A DNA stretch of 64,000 nt from contig CP104793.1 of NCBI GenBank assembly GCA_025916135.1, forward strand, positions 3,534,001 through 3,598,000, given 5' to 3'. The DNA comes from Rhodobacteraceae bacterium D3-12. GTDB lineage: Bacteria; Pseudomonadota; Alphaproteobacteria; Rhodobacterales; Rhodobacteraceae. Positions 35,070 to 43,434 of the stretch are shown in pieces. Every line of letters starts with the position of its first letter. Within the stretch, counting starts at the first letter, position 1. The translations under genes were made by a program, and so were the position numbers. The notes under the pieces are model-generated. The model saw only the letters and a list, made by a program, of their open reading frames with translations. It had not been told where the DNA came from and did no database searches.

Positions 35070-35984
35070 ATGGCCGACACGACCGCTCACAACGTCTCCG
35101 GCGGGCATAGCCCCGCCGAGGACGCCAACGACTGGGTCACGCGTAACATCGTCGTGCCCCGGCCACATCCATGGCGGTGGGTCGGCGTGGCGGTGCTCGC
35201 CGTCATCGTGGCACAGGTCCTGCATAGCGCCGCCGTCAACCCGAACTTCCGCTGGGACATCTTCGCGCAATACCTGTTTTCGCCCACTGTCCTTGCCGGG
35301 GTTTTCTGGACTCTGATCCTCACAGTCGTTTCCATGGTCGTGGCGATCATCTGCGCAATTTTCCTTGTCCTTATGCGCGATAGCGACAACCCGGTCCTAC
35401 AGGCTGTCGCATGGGGCTGGATCTGGTTCTTTCGCGGCACACCCCTTTATACCCAACTGCTGTTTTGGGGCCTGTTCGCCGTCCTCTTCCCGCGCCTGTC
35501 ACTATCCATTCCTTTCGGCCCTGAAATATTTGGCGTCCCGTCAACATGGATCGTCACCGCCGGCGTCGCTGCAATCCTTGGCCTCGGGCTTAACGAAAGC
35601 GCCTATCTCGCCGAGATCTTTCGTGCAGGGTTCAACGGGATCGACCGCGGCCAAACCGAAGCTGCACAAGCCATCGGCATGTCGCGAGCCCGGATCTGGT
35701 GGCGCATCCTGCTGCCACAGGCGATGCGTACAATCATCCCGCCAACCGGAAACGAAACCATCGGTATGCTCAAAGGCACGTCACTGGTGCTCGCGGTGCC
35801 GTTTACGCTCGATCTGATGTTTGCCACGAACGCCATCGCCAACCGGCTCTACCTGCCGGTGCCGCTGCTGATGGTGGCCGCCTTTTGGTATCTCCTTGTC
35901 ACATCGGTTCTGATGATCGGCCAATATTATCTCGAACGCCACTTTGGCAAAGGCCACAGCATCGCCGGAGGTCGCCATGTCTGA
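35070..35984 (+). CDS. Polar amino acid ABC transporter permease (HisM/GlnP type)
   Basis: 304-residue inner-membrane protein with an extended cytoplasmic N-terminus of about 35 residues and five or more helices. The family loop is clear: [40 protein letters not shown] and [20 protein letters not shown], the EAA segment contacting the ATPase. [15 protein letters not shown] is the usual first-helix pattern. A single permease implies a homodimer. Starts one base after the binding-protein stop region and overlaps the ATPase start by 8 bases. Confidence 0.93.
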   Translation: MADTTAHNVSGGHSPAEDANDWVTRNIVVPRPHPWRWVGVAVLAVIVAQVLHSAAVNPNFRWDIFAQYLFSPTVLAGVFWTLILTVVSMVVAIICAIFLVLMRDSDNPVLQAVAWGWIWFFRGTPLYTQLLFWGLFAVLFPRLSLSIPFGPEIFGVPSTWIVTAGVAAILGLGLNESAYLAEIFRAGFNGIDRGQTEAAQAIGMSRARIWWRILLPQAMRTIIPPTGNETIGMLKGTSLVLAVPFTLDLMFATNAIANRLYLPVPLLMVAAFWYLLVTSVLMIGQYYLERHFGKGHSIAGGRHV

Positions 35985-36768
35985 AGCGCTCACAGCACCC
36001 GTCACCGCCCTTCCCACCGTAGAAATCCAAGGCCTCCACAAGTTCTTCGGCTCGGTCCACGCCCTGCGCGGCATCGACCTCTCGATCCGCAAGGGCGAGG
36101 TCTGCGTAGCAATCGGCCCGTCCGGCTCTGGCAAGTCAACGCTCCTGCGCTGCATAAACCAGATCGAGACGCTCTCGGCCGGGCGCATCATGCTCAACGG
36201 CGAATTGCAAGGCTACCAAGAGCGCAACGGGCGCTTCCATGTGCTGCCCAACAGCCAAGTCGACGCCCAGCGTCGCCGCACCGGCATGGTGTTCCAACGG
36301 TTCAACCTATTTCCGCACAAAACCGCCCTGCAAAACGTCACCGAAGGCCCAATCCAAGTGCGCCGCATCCCCCGCGCCAAAGCCCGCGAACGCGGCATGC
36401 AACTGCTTGACCGCGTCGGCCTCGCGCATCTGGCAGAGCGCTATCCAAACCAGCTCTCCGGGGGGCAACAGCAACGCGTCGCCATCGCCCGCGCCCTGGC
36501 TATGGACCCCGAAGTGATGCTGTTCGACGAACCCACGTCGGCGCTTGATCCCGAACTGGTCGGAGAGGTCTTGGACGTGATCAAAGACCTCGCTCAAAGC
36601 GGCATGACCATGATGCTCGTCACCCATGAAATCGGCTTTGCCCGCGAGGTCGCAGATCACCTCGTTTTCATGGATCACGGCACGGTGGTCGAAAAAGGCA
36701 CCCCGCGCGACCTGCTCGAAACCCCCAAAAACCCGCGCACCCAAGCCTTCCTGTCAAAGGTGCTCTAG
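35977..36768 (+). CDS. Polar amino acid ABC transporter ATP-binding protein (GlnQ type)
   Basis: 263-residue ATPase. Walker [10 protein letters not shown], signature [16 protein letters not shown], Walker [17 protein letters not shown], switch histidine [16 protein letters not shown] small insert (residues 67-85, [16 protein letters not shown]) after the Walker A region is found in a subset of this family. Start at 35977 has a perfectly placed GGAGGT site; the gene overlaps the permease by 8 bases. Convergent with the LysR gene downstream (35-base gap). Confidence 0.93.
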   Translation: MSEALTAPVTALPTVEIQGLHKFFGSVHALRGIDLSIRKGEVCVAIGPSGSGKSTLLRCINQIETLSAGRIMLNGELQGYQERNGRFHVLPNSQVDAQRRRTGMVFQRFNLFPHKTALQNVTEGPIQVRRIPRAKARERGMQLLDRVGLAHLAERYPNQLSGGQQQRVAIARALAMDPEVMLFDEPTSALDPELVGEVLDVIKDLAQSGMTMMLVTHEIGFAREVADHLVFMDHGTVVEKGTPRDLLETPKNPRTQAFLSKVL

Positions 36769-36803
36769 CAATGGAAAAACCGCGTCTCCCCGGAGCCTTG
36801 GCC

Positions 36804-37700
36804 TCACGCATCCTCTTCCTTCGCCCCGGCAACACCTTCCAATCCGTCGATAAAATCTTCAACGATGCGCGACGGCGGACGATGCGGCGGCAGGATCAAA
36901 AGCGTGCGGAAATGCAGCGGCGGCTCGAATGGCCGCAGCGCCAGCCCATGCCCCTCGAATGGCTCCGCCGTCAACGGATTGACCAGCCCGACCCCAAGCC
37001 CGGCTGCCACCATGGCACAGACAGTGGTGGAAAACGGCGTCTCCAGAATGCTGCGCACCTTGACATTTTCACGCGCGAAAATCGCCTCGGCCTCCTGTCG
37101 GGTCGTGTCTTCGGGCGCAAGCGAGATGAACCTTTCCCCGGCAAGGTCCGCAGGACGAATGACATCGCGCGCTTCCAACGGATGGCCCTCTGGCACCGCG
37201 AGAGCCACGCGAAAGCGTCTGAACGGGCGTATCTCTATGCCGGTTGTGTCGATCTCATCGGCGACAATCCCGACATCAAACCGCCCGTCCGCCACCAGAT
37301 CGCGCACAACCGACGACATGCGTGCCTGAAACGTGACCGCCACGCCGGGGTGACGTTGAACAAATTGTCCCAATGCCCGCGGGATCAGATTGGTCGACAA
37401 AGCCGAAAGCGAGGCCACGCGCAACTCGCCAGAACCATAATCACGGATACGCGCCGCTGCACTCTTGAGATGGGTCAGCCCGCTAAAGGTTTGTTCGACC
37501 TCGCGAAAGAAAATCTGCCCCTCCGCCGTGGGCTGCAACCGCCCCTTGATCCGATGGAACACCGGAAAGCCGATGGAGTGTTCCAGCGCCTGTATCATCT
37601 TGCTGACCGCCGGCTGCGACACCGACAAAACCTCAGCCGCACGCGCCGTGGTGCCATGAAGGATCACAGCCCGAAACACTTCGATTTGGCGTAAATTCAT
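36804..37700 (-). CDS. LysR family transcriptional regulator
   Basis: 298-residue LysR regulator. Winged helix at residues 1-60, with TTARAAEVLSVSQPAVSKMI as the helix-turn-helix, then LQPTAEGQIFF. The effector domain follows. Start at ATG 37700 with an AAGGGG ribosome site; ten upstream in-frame codons lack one. It is divergent from the PLP-enzyme gene (48-base gap), the classic arrangement in which a LysR protein activates its neighbour, and it is convergent with the amino acid importer, which it may also control. Confidence 0.92.
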   Translation of the reverse strand: MNLRQIEVFRAVILHGTTARAAEVLSVSQPAVSKMIQALEHSIGFPVFHRIKGRLQPTAEGQIFFREVEQTFSGLTHLKSAAARIRDYGSGELRVASLSALSTNLIPRALGQFVQRHPGVAVTFQARMSSVVRDLVADGRFDVGIVADEIDTTGIEIRPFRRFRVALAVPEGHPLEARDVIRPADLAGERFISLAPEDTTRQEAEAIFARENVKVRSILETPFSTTVCAMVAAGLGVGLVNPLTAEPFEGHGLALRPFEPPLHFRTLLILPPHRPPSRIVEDFIDGLEGVAGAKEEDA

Positions 37701-37748
37701 CGGCACCCCTTTCGATCTCTCCGCCTGCAATAATAAATTGGAATAGAA

Positions 37749-39011
37749 ATGACTGTTAATATCAGCTCAGGCAATAGCAGCGATAGCCAAATCAATCAAA
37801 ACGACCCGACCAGATCGGCCAGATCGGACAGGGCGGACAGGGCGGCATCAACCAAATGTGTCACCACCCCACATGTGCCGACCAATGGCTTCGATCCCTT
37901 GGGCGTTGGCATCCATCGCGGCTCAACCATTGTTTTTAAAAACGCCGCCGCCTATGCGGCACGGGGCGATCGCGGCGACGACGGGTATTCCTACGGGCTC
38001 TATGGCACGCCGACCACCCGCACGCTTGAGACCAAGATAACCGATCTTGAAAACGGTGTGCGCAGTTTCCTTGCGCCGTCGGGACAGGCGGCCAATGCGC
38101 TGGCCATGCTGCCCTTCCTGTCTTCTGGCGATCATATTCTGCTGGCCGATACGGTCTATCCACCGATGCGTGATTTGGCCTGCAACGACCTCTCGCGCAT
38201 GGGGGTCGCGGTCGATTTCTTTGACCCGACCGACCTGAACAGCCTCGCTGATATGATGCGCCCTGAAACCCGGATCGTTTGGTGCGAAAGCCCCGGGTCC
38301 ACCACGATGGAGATCATGGATCTGCCCGCCGCTGCCGATATCGCCCATGCGGGCGGGGCGCTGCTCGGGGTGGACAACACATGGGCCACGCCGCTCAACC
38401 TCAAACCGCTCAACCTTGGCGCCGACTTGGTGACAGAGGCGCTGACCAAATACATTTCGGGTCACTCGGATGTGCTGATGGGGTCGATCTCCGTGCGCGA
38501 TCCGCGCCATATCGCGCCTATCAAAGGCTACATTGGGCGTATGGGCATCGGTGCCTCGCCCGACGATGCCGCGCTGGTGCTACGGGGCTTTGAAACCTTC
38601 GCCCTGCGCCTGCGCCATAGCGCTTCGGTCGCAACCCGCTTTGCCCAACAGCTCACGAACCACCCCCTCATCAAAGAGGTGCTCTTTCCCGCCCTCCCCT
38701 CCTTTGCAGGCCACGCGATTTTCAACCGCGACTTCACCGGCAGCAGCGGGGTGTTCTCCCTGACCTTTTCGGACCACATCGCACCACATGTGGCACCGGC
38801 ACTCGATGCGCTCGATCTCTTTTCTATCGGCGCATCATGGGGCGGCACCCGCAGCCTCGTCGCGCCAATGCCGGTTCGAACCAGCCGAAGCGCAACCCGC
38901 TGGCCCCATGCCGACATCGCCCTGCGTGTCTCCATCGGCCTCGAAGACGAAGCCGAGCTTTGGACAGACTTCGAACGCTTCCTCAACGCCCTTCAAAACG
39001 CCGCCGGATAA
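37749..39011 (+). CDS. Cystathionine beta-lyase-like Cys/Met-metabolism PLP enzyme
   Basis: 420-residue fold-type I PLP enzyme of the Cys/Met metabolism family. D209 in LLGVDNTWATPL stacks on PLP; the Schiff-base lysine is K234 in TEALTKYISGHSD. YGLYGTPTTRTLE and the late SIGASWGGTRSLV block fit MetC rather than MetB. Relatives cleave cystathionine, cystine, djenkolate or related thioethers. The first 35 residues are not part of the fold; they are rich in S, N, D and R and encoded partly by a 9-base tandem repeat. Divergent LysR upstream; M20 peptidase gene 43 bases downstream. Confidence 0.88.
   Translation: MTVNISSGNSSDSQINQNDPTRSARSDRADRAASTKCVTTPHVPTNGFDPLGVGIHRGSTIVFKNAAAYAARGDRGDDGYSYGLYGTPTTRTLETKITDLENGVRSFLAPSGQAANALAMLPFLSSGDHILLADTVYPPMRDLACNDLSRMGVAVDFFDPTDLNSLADMMRPETRIVWCESPGSTTMEIMDLPAAADIAHAGGALLGVDNTWATPLNLKPLNLGADLVTEALTKYISGHSDVLMGSISVRDPRHIAPIKGYIGRMGIGASPDDAALVLRGFETFALRLRHSASVATRFAQQLTNHPLIKEVLFPALPSFAGHAIFNRDFTGSSGVFSLTFSDHIAPHVAPALDALDLFSIGASWGGTRSLVAPMPVRTSRSATRWPHADIALRVSIGLEDEAELWTDFERFLNALQNAAG
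37812..37847 (+). repeat. Four tandem 9-base repeats in the PLP-enzyme gene
   Basis: AGATCGGCC, AGATCGGAC, AGGGCGGAC, AGGGCGGCA in a row, in frame, coding RSA-RSD-RAD-RAA in the disordered N-terminal tail. Each copy adds three residues, so slippage would not break the frame. Confidence 0.7.
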
Positions 39012-39054
39012 ATCCCGCCCCATCATGCCACCGCCAACCGAAAAGGATCCGGCA

Positions 39055-40440
39055 ATGACATCTCTGCAAAAGATGCTGCAAGAGGTCGACCAAGGCTTGC
39101 CCCGCGCAACCGACAAGCTGCTCGATCTCATCTCGATCCCCTCTGTCTCTGCCGAGCCAAAAGGCAGCAAAGGCATCGCGCGCGCCGCTGAATGGCTGCG
39201 CCGGGAATTGTCCGAACTGGGGCTGGAAACAACCATCGCCGAAACCACCGGCCACCCCATAGTGCTGGGCACGACCTTGGCCTCCAATGACCGGCCCAAA
39301 CTCCTGTTTTACGGCCACTACGACGTGCAGCCCGCCGAACCGCTCGACCAATGGACCCACCCGCCCTTCGCACCACGGGTTGTCGAAGAAGACGGGCTCC
39401 ACCGCATCTATGGCCGCGGCGCCTCGGACAGCAAAGGACAGCTTTGGTCAGTTATCGAAGCCCTGCGCGCATGGAAAAACGTGCATCAAAGCCTCCCGCC
39501 CGGCATTGTCGTCCTGCTCGAAGGCGAAGAGGAAGCCGGCTCTCCCGGCTTACAAGGGTTCATCGCGGCAAACCGCGCGCTTCTGCGCTGTGATGTCGCC
39601 TTCATCAGCGACAGCGATATGTGGTCCCGCGATCAACCCGCGATCACCACCCGGCTCAAGGGGCTGGTGCATGAAAAAGTCACGATCCACGCGCCCAACG
39701 ACGATCTGCATTCGGGCCACTTCGGCGCGGTCGCCGCAAACCCGATCCGCAGTCTTGCGGCCATATTGGCAGAGCTGCATGATGCCTCCGGGCGCGTGGC
39801 CATAGATGGGTTCTATGACGACGTCGCCGATCTGCCCCCGCATATCCGCTCCCAATGGCAGGCCTTGGACAATGCCCCGGAACTCGACGGCTCGATCAAC
39901 CTCCAAGGCGGGCTGCCCGAACAAGGGTTCTCGCACCTCGAAGCCATTTGGGGCCGCCCCACCGCTGATATCAACGGCATCAGCGGCGGCAACCAAGGTC
40001 CGGGCGAGCGCTCTGTGCTTCCGGGCGAGGCGCATGCGCGGCTCACCTTCCGGCTGGTGGCAAATCAAAACCCCGATCAAGTACGCGCAGCGTTTCAACG
40101 CTTCGTGCGCGACCGCCTCCCCCAAGGGTGCACGGCAAGTTTCGAGGGGGATTTTGGCACCCCCGCCGTCGCCCTCTCACAGGACAATCCATTCCTTGCC
40201 GCCACCGCCCGCGCGCTTGAGGCCGAATTTTCCCAGCCCGCCATCCTCAAAGGAACCGGCGGTTCGATCCCACTGGTGGAGCAACTCAGCACCGGGCTGG
40301 GGGTGGAATGCGTCGTCACCGGCTTTATCCTCGGCGATGATGCAATCCACGCCCCGAACGAGCGTTACGACACCGAACGCTTGCACAAAGGCATCCGAAG
40401 CTGGGTGCGCGTGCTCGCGGAATGCGCAAACATCCCCTAG
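39055..40440 (+). CDS. M20 family metallopeptidase (ArgE/DapE/CPG2-type dipeptidase)
   Basis: 461-residue cytosolic zinc peptidase. Metal-ligand motifs in order: LFYGHYDVQPAEP (first zinc histidine and bridging-aspartate region), GRGASDSKGQ, LEGEEEAGSPGL (catalytic E and zinc-ligand E), FISDSDMW, and a late HAPNERYD that supplies the last histidine. The lid dimerisation domain covers about 200-310. The sequence falls with carboxypeptidase G2-like and dipeptidase PepV-like members. Start at ATG 39055 with AAGGA. Probably hydrolyses a dipeptide or N-acyl amino acid before or after the PLP lyase. Confidence 0.88.
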   Translation: MTSLQKMLQEVDQGLPRATDKLLDLISIPSVSAEPKGSKGIARAAEWLRRELSELGLETTIAETTGHPIVLGTTLASNDRPKLLFYGHYDVQPAEPLDQWTHPPFAPRVVEEDGLHRIYGRGASDSKGQLWSVIEALRAWKNVHQSLPPGIVVLLEGEEEAGSPGLQGFIAANRALLRCDVAFISDSDMWSRDQPAITTRLKGLVHEKVTIHAPNDDLHSGHFGAVAANPIRSLAAILAELHDASGRVAIDGFYDDVADLPPHIRSQWQALDNAPELDGSINLQGGLPEQGFSHLEAIWGRPTADINGISGGNQGPGERSVLPGEAHARLTFRLVANQNPDQVRAAFQRFVRDRLPQGCTASFEGDFGTPAVALSQDNPFLAATARALEAEFSQPAILKGTGGSIPLVEQLSTGLGVECVVTGFILGDDAIHAPNERYDTERLHKGIRSWVRVLAECANIP

Positions 40441-40483
40441 CCTCCCGCGCCCGGCCCGCTCGCGCACAGGCGACAAAGGCGTC

Positions 40484-41338
40484 TCAATCAGCGGCCTCTC
40501 GCATTACCTCTCTGAAATGATCCGCCAACTTGCGCGTCCCCTTCGGCGGCGCGGTCATATTCATCGCCCCCGCAGTCAGGAAAAACTGCACCGGCCCCGC
40601 GATCCTGCGCGGCGCAAGGCGCGGCAACACGACCAACACCGCCCGCCGCAGAAAATCGGGCAAATGCGAGATCCGCACCTTTTTACCCAAGACCTCAAAG
40701 CACAACGTGGCAAGCTCATCTTGGGTGAACGTCTCCGGCCCGCCGATGTCTGCCCAGGACGCACCCGCGTCGATCGCCTCGAACATCGCCGTGGCAAGGT
40801 CCGCACCATGGATCGGGTTGATCCTCAACTGCCCCGTCCCAAACAGCCAAACCCGCCCCGCCTTGGCCCCGTTGAAAAAGTCGGCCATGTCCGAATAATA
40901 TCCCGTCGGCGCGATCACCGTTGATTGCAGCGGCGCCGTTTGCAGCTTGCGCACAAAGGCCGCCTTGGCCGCAACCAGCGGAACATGATCCATCCGGTCC
41001 GCGTGCAACACATGCACAAAAGCAAACCGCGCAACATCGCTTCTAAGCGCCTCCTCCAGCAGGTTCACATTGGCCTGATAATCCACATCCCAATAGCCGA
41101 CACCATCCGCCTGCCGCGTGATCCCCAATGCCGAAACAACAAGGTCAATCCCCGCCATCGTTCCGACAAGGGTTTCCGGCCATGTGGCTTCCGCCTGAAC
41201 AATCCGATCAGCCGCAAGCGCGACACCGCTGCTCGCCTTGCGCACCAACGCCGTCACATGCCAGCCCCGCGCCTGATACTCGGCACAAAGATAGCGGCCC
41301 AAATATCCCGTCGCACCTGCAATCAAAACTCGTTTCAT
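40484..41338 (-). CDS. NAD(P)-binding atypical SDR (NmrA-like)
   Basis: 284-residue single-domain protein with the N-terminal dinucleotide motif GATGYLG at residues 8-14 and an R-x-x-x-S-S-G following the second strand, pointing to NADP(H). The atypical SDR subfamily includes redox sensors and enzymes that lack the YxxxK pair; here Y and K are seen in VAAKAAFVRKLQ and TGYYSDMADFF but not in canonical spacing. Substrate or regulatory role unknown. ATG at 41338 with a GGGAGAG ribosome site, one base after the 52-residue ORF. Convergent with the peptidase gene. Confidence 0.8.
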   Translation of the reverse strand: MKRVLIAGATGYLGRYLCAEYQARGWHVTALVRKASSGVALAADRIVQAEATWPETLVGTMAGIDLVVSALGITRQADGVGYWDVDYQANVNLLEEALRSDVARFAFVHVLHADRMDHVPLVAAKAAFVRKLQTAPLQSTVIAPTGYYSDMADFFNGAKAGRVWLFGTGQLRINPIHGADLATAMFEAIDAGASWADIGGPETFTQDELATLCFEVLGKKVRISHLPDFLRRAVLVVLPRLAPRRIAGPVQFFLTAGAMNMTAPPKGTRKLADHFREVMREAAD

Positions 41339-41339
41339 A

Positions 41340-41498
41340 TCATCTCTCCCCCGGCTGGGTGTCATTCGGCTCATAGTGGCACAGGTCTGCGCGGCGCCCC
41401 GCACGCTGCAATCCGGGCCGCTCTTGGCAGGCGGCCCCGGTCAAAAGGCTGTAAAGCGCGTGAAACCGACAGGCGCGCAGATCAAGAATATGCGTCAT
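41340..41498 (-). CDS. Hypothetical 52-residue protein
   Basis: Short gene starting ATG at 41498 behind a strong AGGAGGG ribosome site at ideal spacing and ending with a TGA that is one base before the next start, so it is apparently coupled to the SDR. The product starts MTHILDLRACRFH, has three cysteines and a basic, hydrophilic C-terminus, and lacks a signal peptide. No family recognised. It lies 9 bases downstream of the lipoprotein gene, suggesting a three-gene unit 41867-40484. Confidence 0.5.
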   Translation of the reverse strand: MTHILDLRACRFHALYSLLTGAACQERPGLQRAGRRADLCHYEPNDTQPGER

Positions 41499-41507
41499 CT
41501 CGCCCTC

Positions 41508-41867
41508 CTAAGCTGCAACCCGGTGGCCGCGACCACGCAGGCAATTCAACACGATGGTTTTGCGCTGTTCACGCGCCTTCACAGCACCCGCCGCACCGCC
41601 TGCAAGCGCCCCGGCAACAGCACCGCCCAAAGCATCACCATCGTCATCCAGCTCTCCTAACGCCGCGCCGGCACCCGCGCCCAACACGGTCGTCTCAATG
41701 GTATGCTTGCGCAATTGCTTCTGGTCGCGCGCCAGCGACCGACACTCCGATAAATCGGTGTGATAGGCGCGGCTTGGTGTGCCGTCCAAAATCGGCTGAT
41801 AATTTGCGCCCCAATCGGCACAGGCCGCGATCATCGCCACAGCGGGAAGTGTCATCATATATTTCAT
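41508..41867 (-). CDS. Glycine-zipper lipoprotein
   Basis: 119-residue exported protein. The N-terminus MKYMMTLPAVAMIAAC is a lipoprotein signal with lipobox I-A-A-C (C16). After a hydrophilic segment with SECRSLARDQKQL, a glycine zipper follows (GAGAGAALGELDDDGDALGG, then AVAGALAGGAAGAV), a short membrane-inserting helix found in many outer-membrane small proteins. The C-terminus has a cysteine and R-G-R-G-H. AAAAGGA ribosome site. Probably outer-membrane or periplasm-facing, role unknown. Confidence 0.8.
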   Translation of the reverse strand: MKYMMTLPAVAMIAACADWGANYQPILDGTPSRAYHTDLSECRSLARDQKQLRKHTIETTVLGAGAGAALGELDDDGDALGGAVAGALAGGAAGAVKAREQRKTIVLNCLRGRGHRVAA

Positions 41868-42101
41868 AACTCGGTCCTTTTCGACATTTTCGCCGGTGCT
41901 GTGCGCTCTTTAAACGAACGCCACCCCGGCTCTGTGAAAAGGCATATGGCCAAGCCCCGCCCCGCTTCGACCGGACCGGCTGGACACGACGACCGGACAA
42001 GCTGGCTCGAACCTTTCTCATAAATTATCATATTATTTCAATGGCTTGAATTTTCCACCAACCCACCCCACCCAGCGCATCAATACGCCACTAACAACAC
42101 C

Positions 42102-43301
42102 CTACGGCTTATGCGCCGCCCGCCACTGCGATGGCGTTCGGTCCGTCACCTTCTTGAAACTGGCGTTAAAGGTCGACTTTGAATTGAACCCAACCGTCTC
42201 GCTGATTTCGATGATCGTCTCATCCGTTTGAATCAACAACTCACAGGCCTCGCGAATGCGGCACTGGTTGACATAGTCGTAAAACGACATGCCCAGCTTG
42301 GTGTTCAGAACCTCTGACAAATGGATCGGCGCAATCGCAATTTCCGACGCCAGCCCGCGCAGGTTTAACCCGTGATCACGCCAAAGCTGCCCCTCCACCA
42401 TCCGCCGCTCCAGCCGTGCGGCAAAGCGGTCGATATCCTCCGTCTGAAGCCCCGAACGCGCATAGCGCGACACGGCCTTTCCCGGCTCCGCCCCGTCGGC
42501 CTCGCTCGCATCGGCCAACACCCTCTGCGACCATTCCGGCAAAGGCGGCGTCGCCCGCAGCGCAAAAACCCCGAACGCCATCGGCAGGACCACATCATAA
42601 AGCAGCGACCAAACCCCATCCCGCAGCGACGCAAGCTCCATCAACTGCCTGATCTCATCGACGATAACGACGCCCGCCAGCACCAAAATCGTCGCCACAA
42701 GCCCATCAAGCCAGCGCAAAGTTTTGCCCTCAAGGTCGGAAAACACTTCGCGGATGTTGCTCTTGTGACGGATCAGACGACGACAACAAAGCCCGCCATA
42801 GACGATCAGAAACACAATCCACAAACACCAAAACGCCGTTTCGCCAACGTCGATCAACCACAGGTGCCTCTGCGAAATCACCCCATCCGTCACACCGGCC
42901 ACCACGTCGCGTCTGATATCCCCCGGTAAAACCAGTCGTGGCAATAAACAAAGCAAACCTGCGACAAACGGCACAATATGCACCAAATCCAAGCGCCGCA
43001 GTTGCGGCTTGGAACTGGTCAGCGCTCGCACGTAAAAATAGAGCGAGACCATGAACCCCGGAATGATCACATCGTTCCAGCGAAAGAACATGTTCGGCGC
43101 CGAAAACACATCTGAATACGCCAGCGAATTCACCGCATCGAGCGCGTTCACCACGAAAAACGCAATCATCGCCCAAATATGCATGCGGGGCGCGGGCGTT
43201 TCGCGCAATCTCAGCGCTAGGCCCAATAGCACGAACACCGACACCGCCAGCGACCCGGCCACGCCCAGATGCTCCCAATAGAGTTGCGCGTCGATCATCA
43301 T
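42102..43301 (-). CDS. Membrane-embedded AraC family transcriptional regulator
   Basis: 399-residue regulator with about seven hydrophobic segments in its first 245 residues (for example ALRLRETPAPRMHIWAMIAF between the first two) and an AraC DNA-binding domain at about 300-399. The two helix-turn-helices are seen as GLASEIAIAPIHLSEVLNTK and EISETVGFNSKSTFNASFKK, ending RTPSQWRAAH. Bacterial AraC proteins with a 7TM-like sensor are often next to TonB-dependent receptors, as here, and presumably sense an extracellular or periplasmic cue. It lies 134 bases downstream of the reductase gene on the same strand. Confidence 0.88.
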   Translation of the reverse strand: MMIDAQLYWEHLGVAGSLAVSVFVLLGLALRLRETPAPRMHIWAMIAFFVVNALDAVNSLAYSDVFSAPNMFFRWNDVIIPGFMVSLYFYVRALTSSKPQLRRLDLVHIVPFVAGLLCLLPRLVLPGDIRRDVVAGVTDGVISQRHLWLIDVGETAFWCLWIVFLIVYGGLCCRRLIRHKSNIREVFSDLEGKTLRWLDGLVATILVLAGVVIVDEIRQLMELASLRDGVWSLLYDVVLPMAFGVFALRATPPLPEWSQRVLADASEADGAEPGKAVSRYARSGLQTEDIDRFAARLERRMVEGQLWRDHGLNLRGLASEIAIAPIHLSEVLNTKLGMSFYDYVNQCRIREACELLIQTDETIIEISETVGFNSKSTFNASFKKVTDRTPSQWRAAHKP

Positions 43302-43370
43302 GGCGCAGCCGCACCCGACGCCCTGAACCTACAGGCCTCGATCCGATCAAATGCAAAGCTACTCAAATAC

Positions 43371-43384
43371 ATGCACCCGTGCAT
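43371..43384. promoter_or_regulatory. Palindrome upstream of the membrane AraC regulator
   Basis: ATGCAC-CC-GTGCAT, perfect 6-base arms, 70 bases before the AraC start in the 133-base gap. Possibly an operator for the regulator itself or for a metal sensor such as Fur/Irr; no assignment is possible from sequence. Confidence 0.35.
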
Positions 43385-43434
43385 ATCAGAGTGAAGCTTT
43401 CCGTCAATTTGGTTAACAGCCGCGACCGCCCATC

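Noticed and set aside
36771-37694. A 307-codon plus-strand frame opposite the LysR gene
   Set aside because: Antisense of a normal LysR regulator; peptide is rich in R, H and Q with no fold features.
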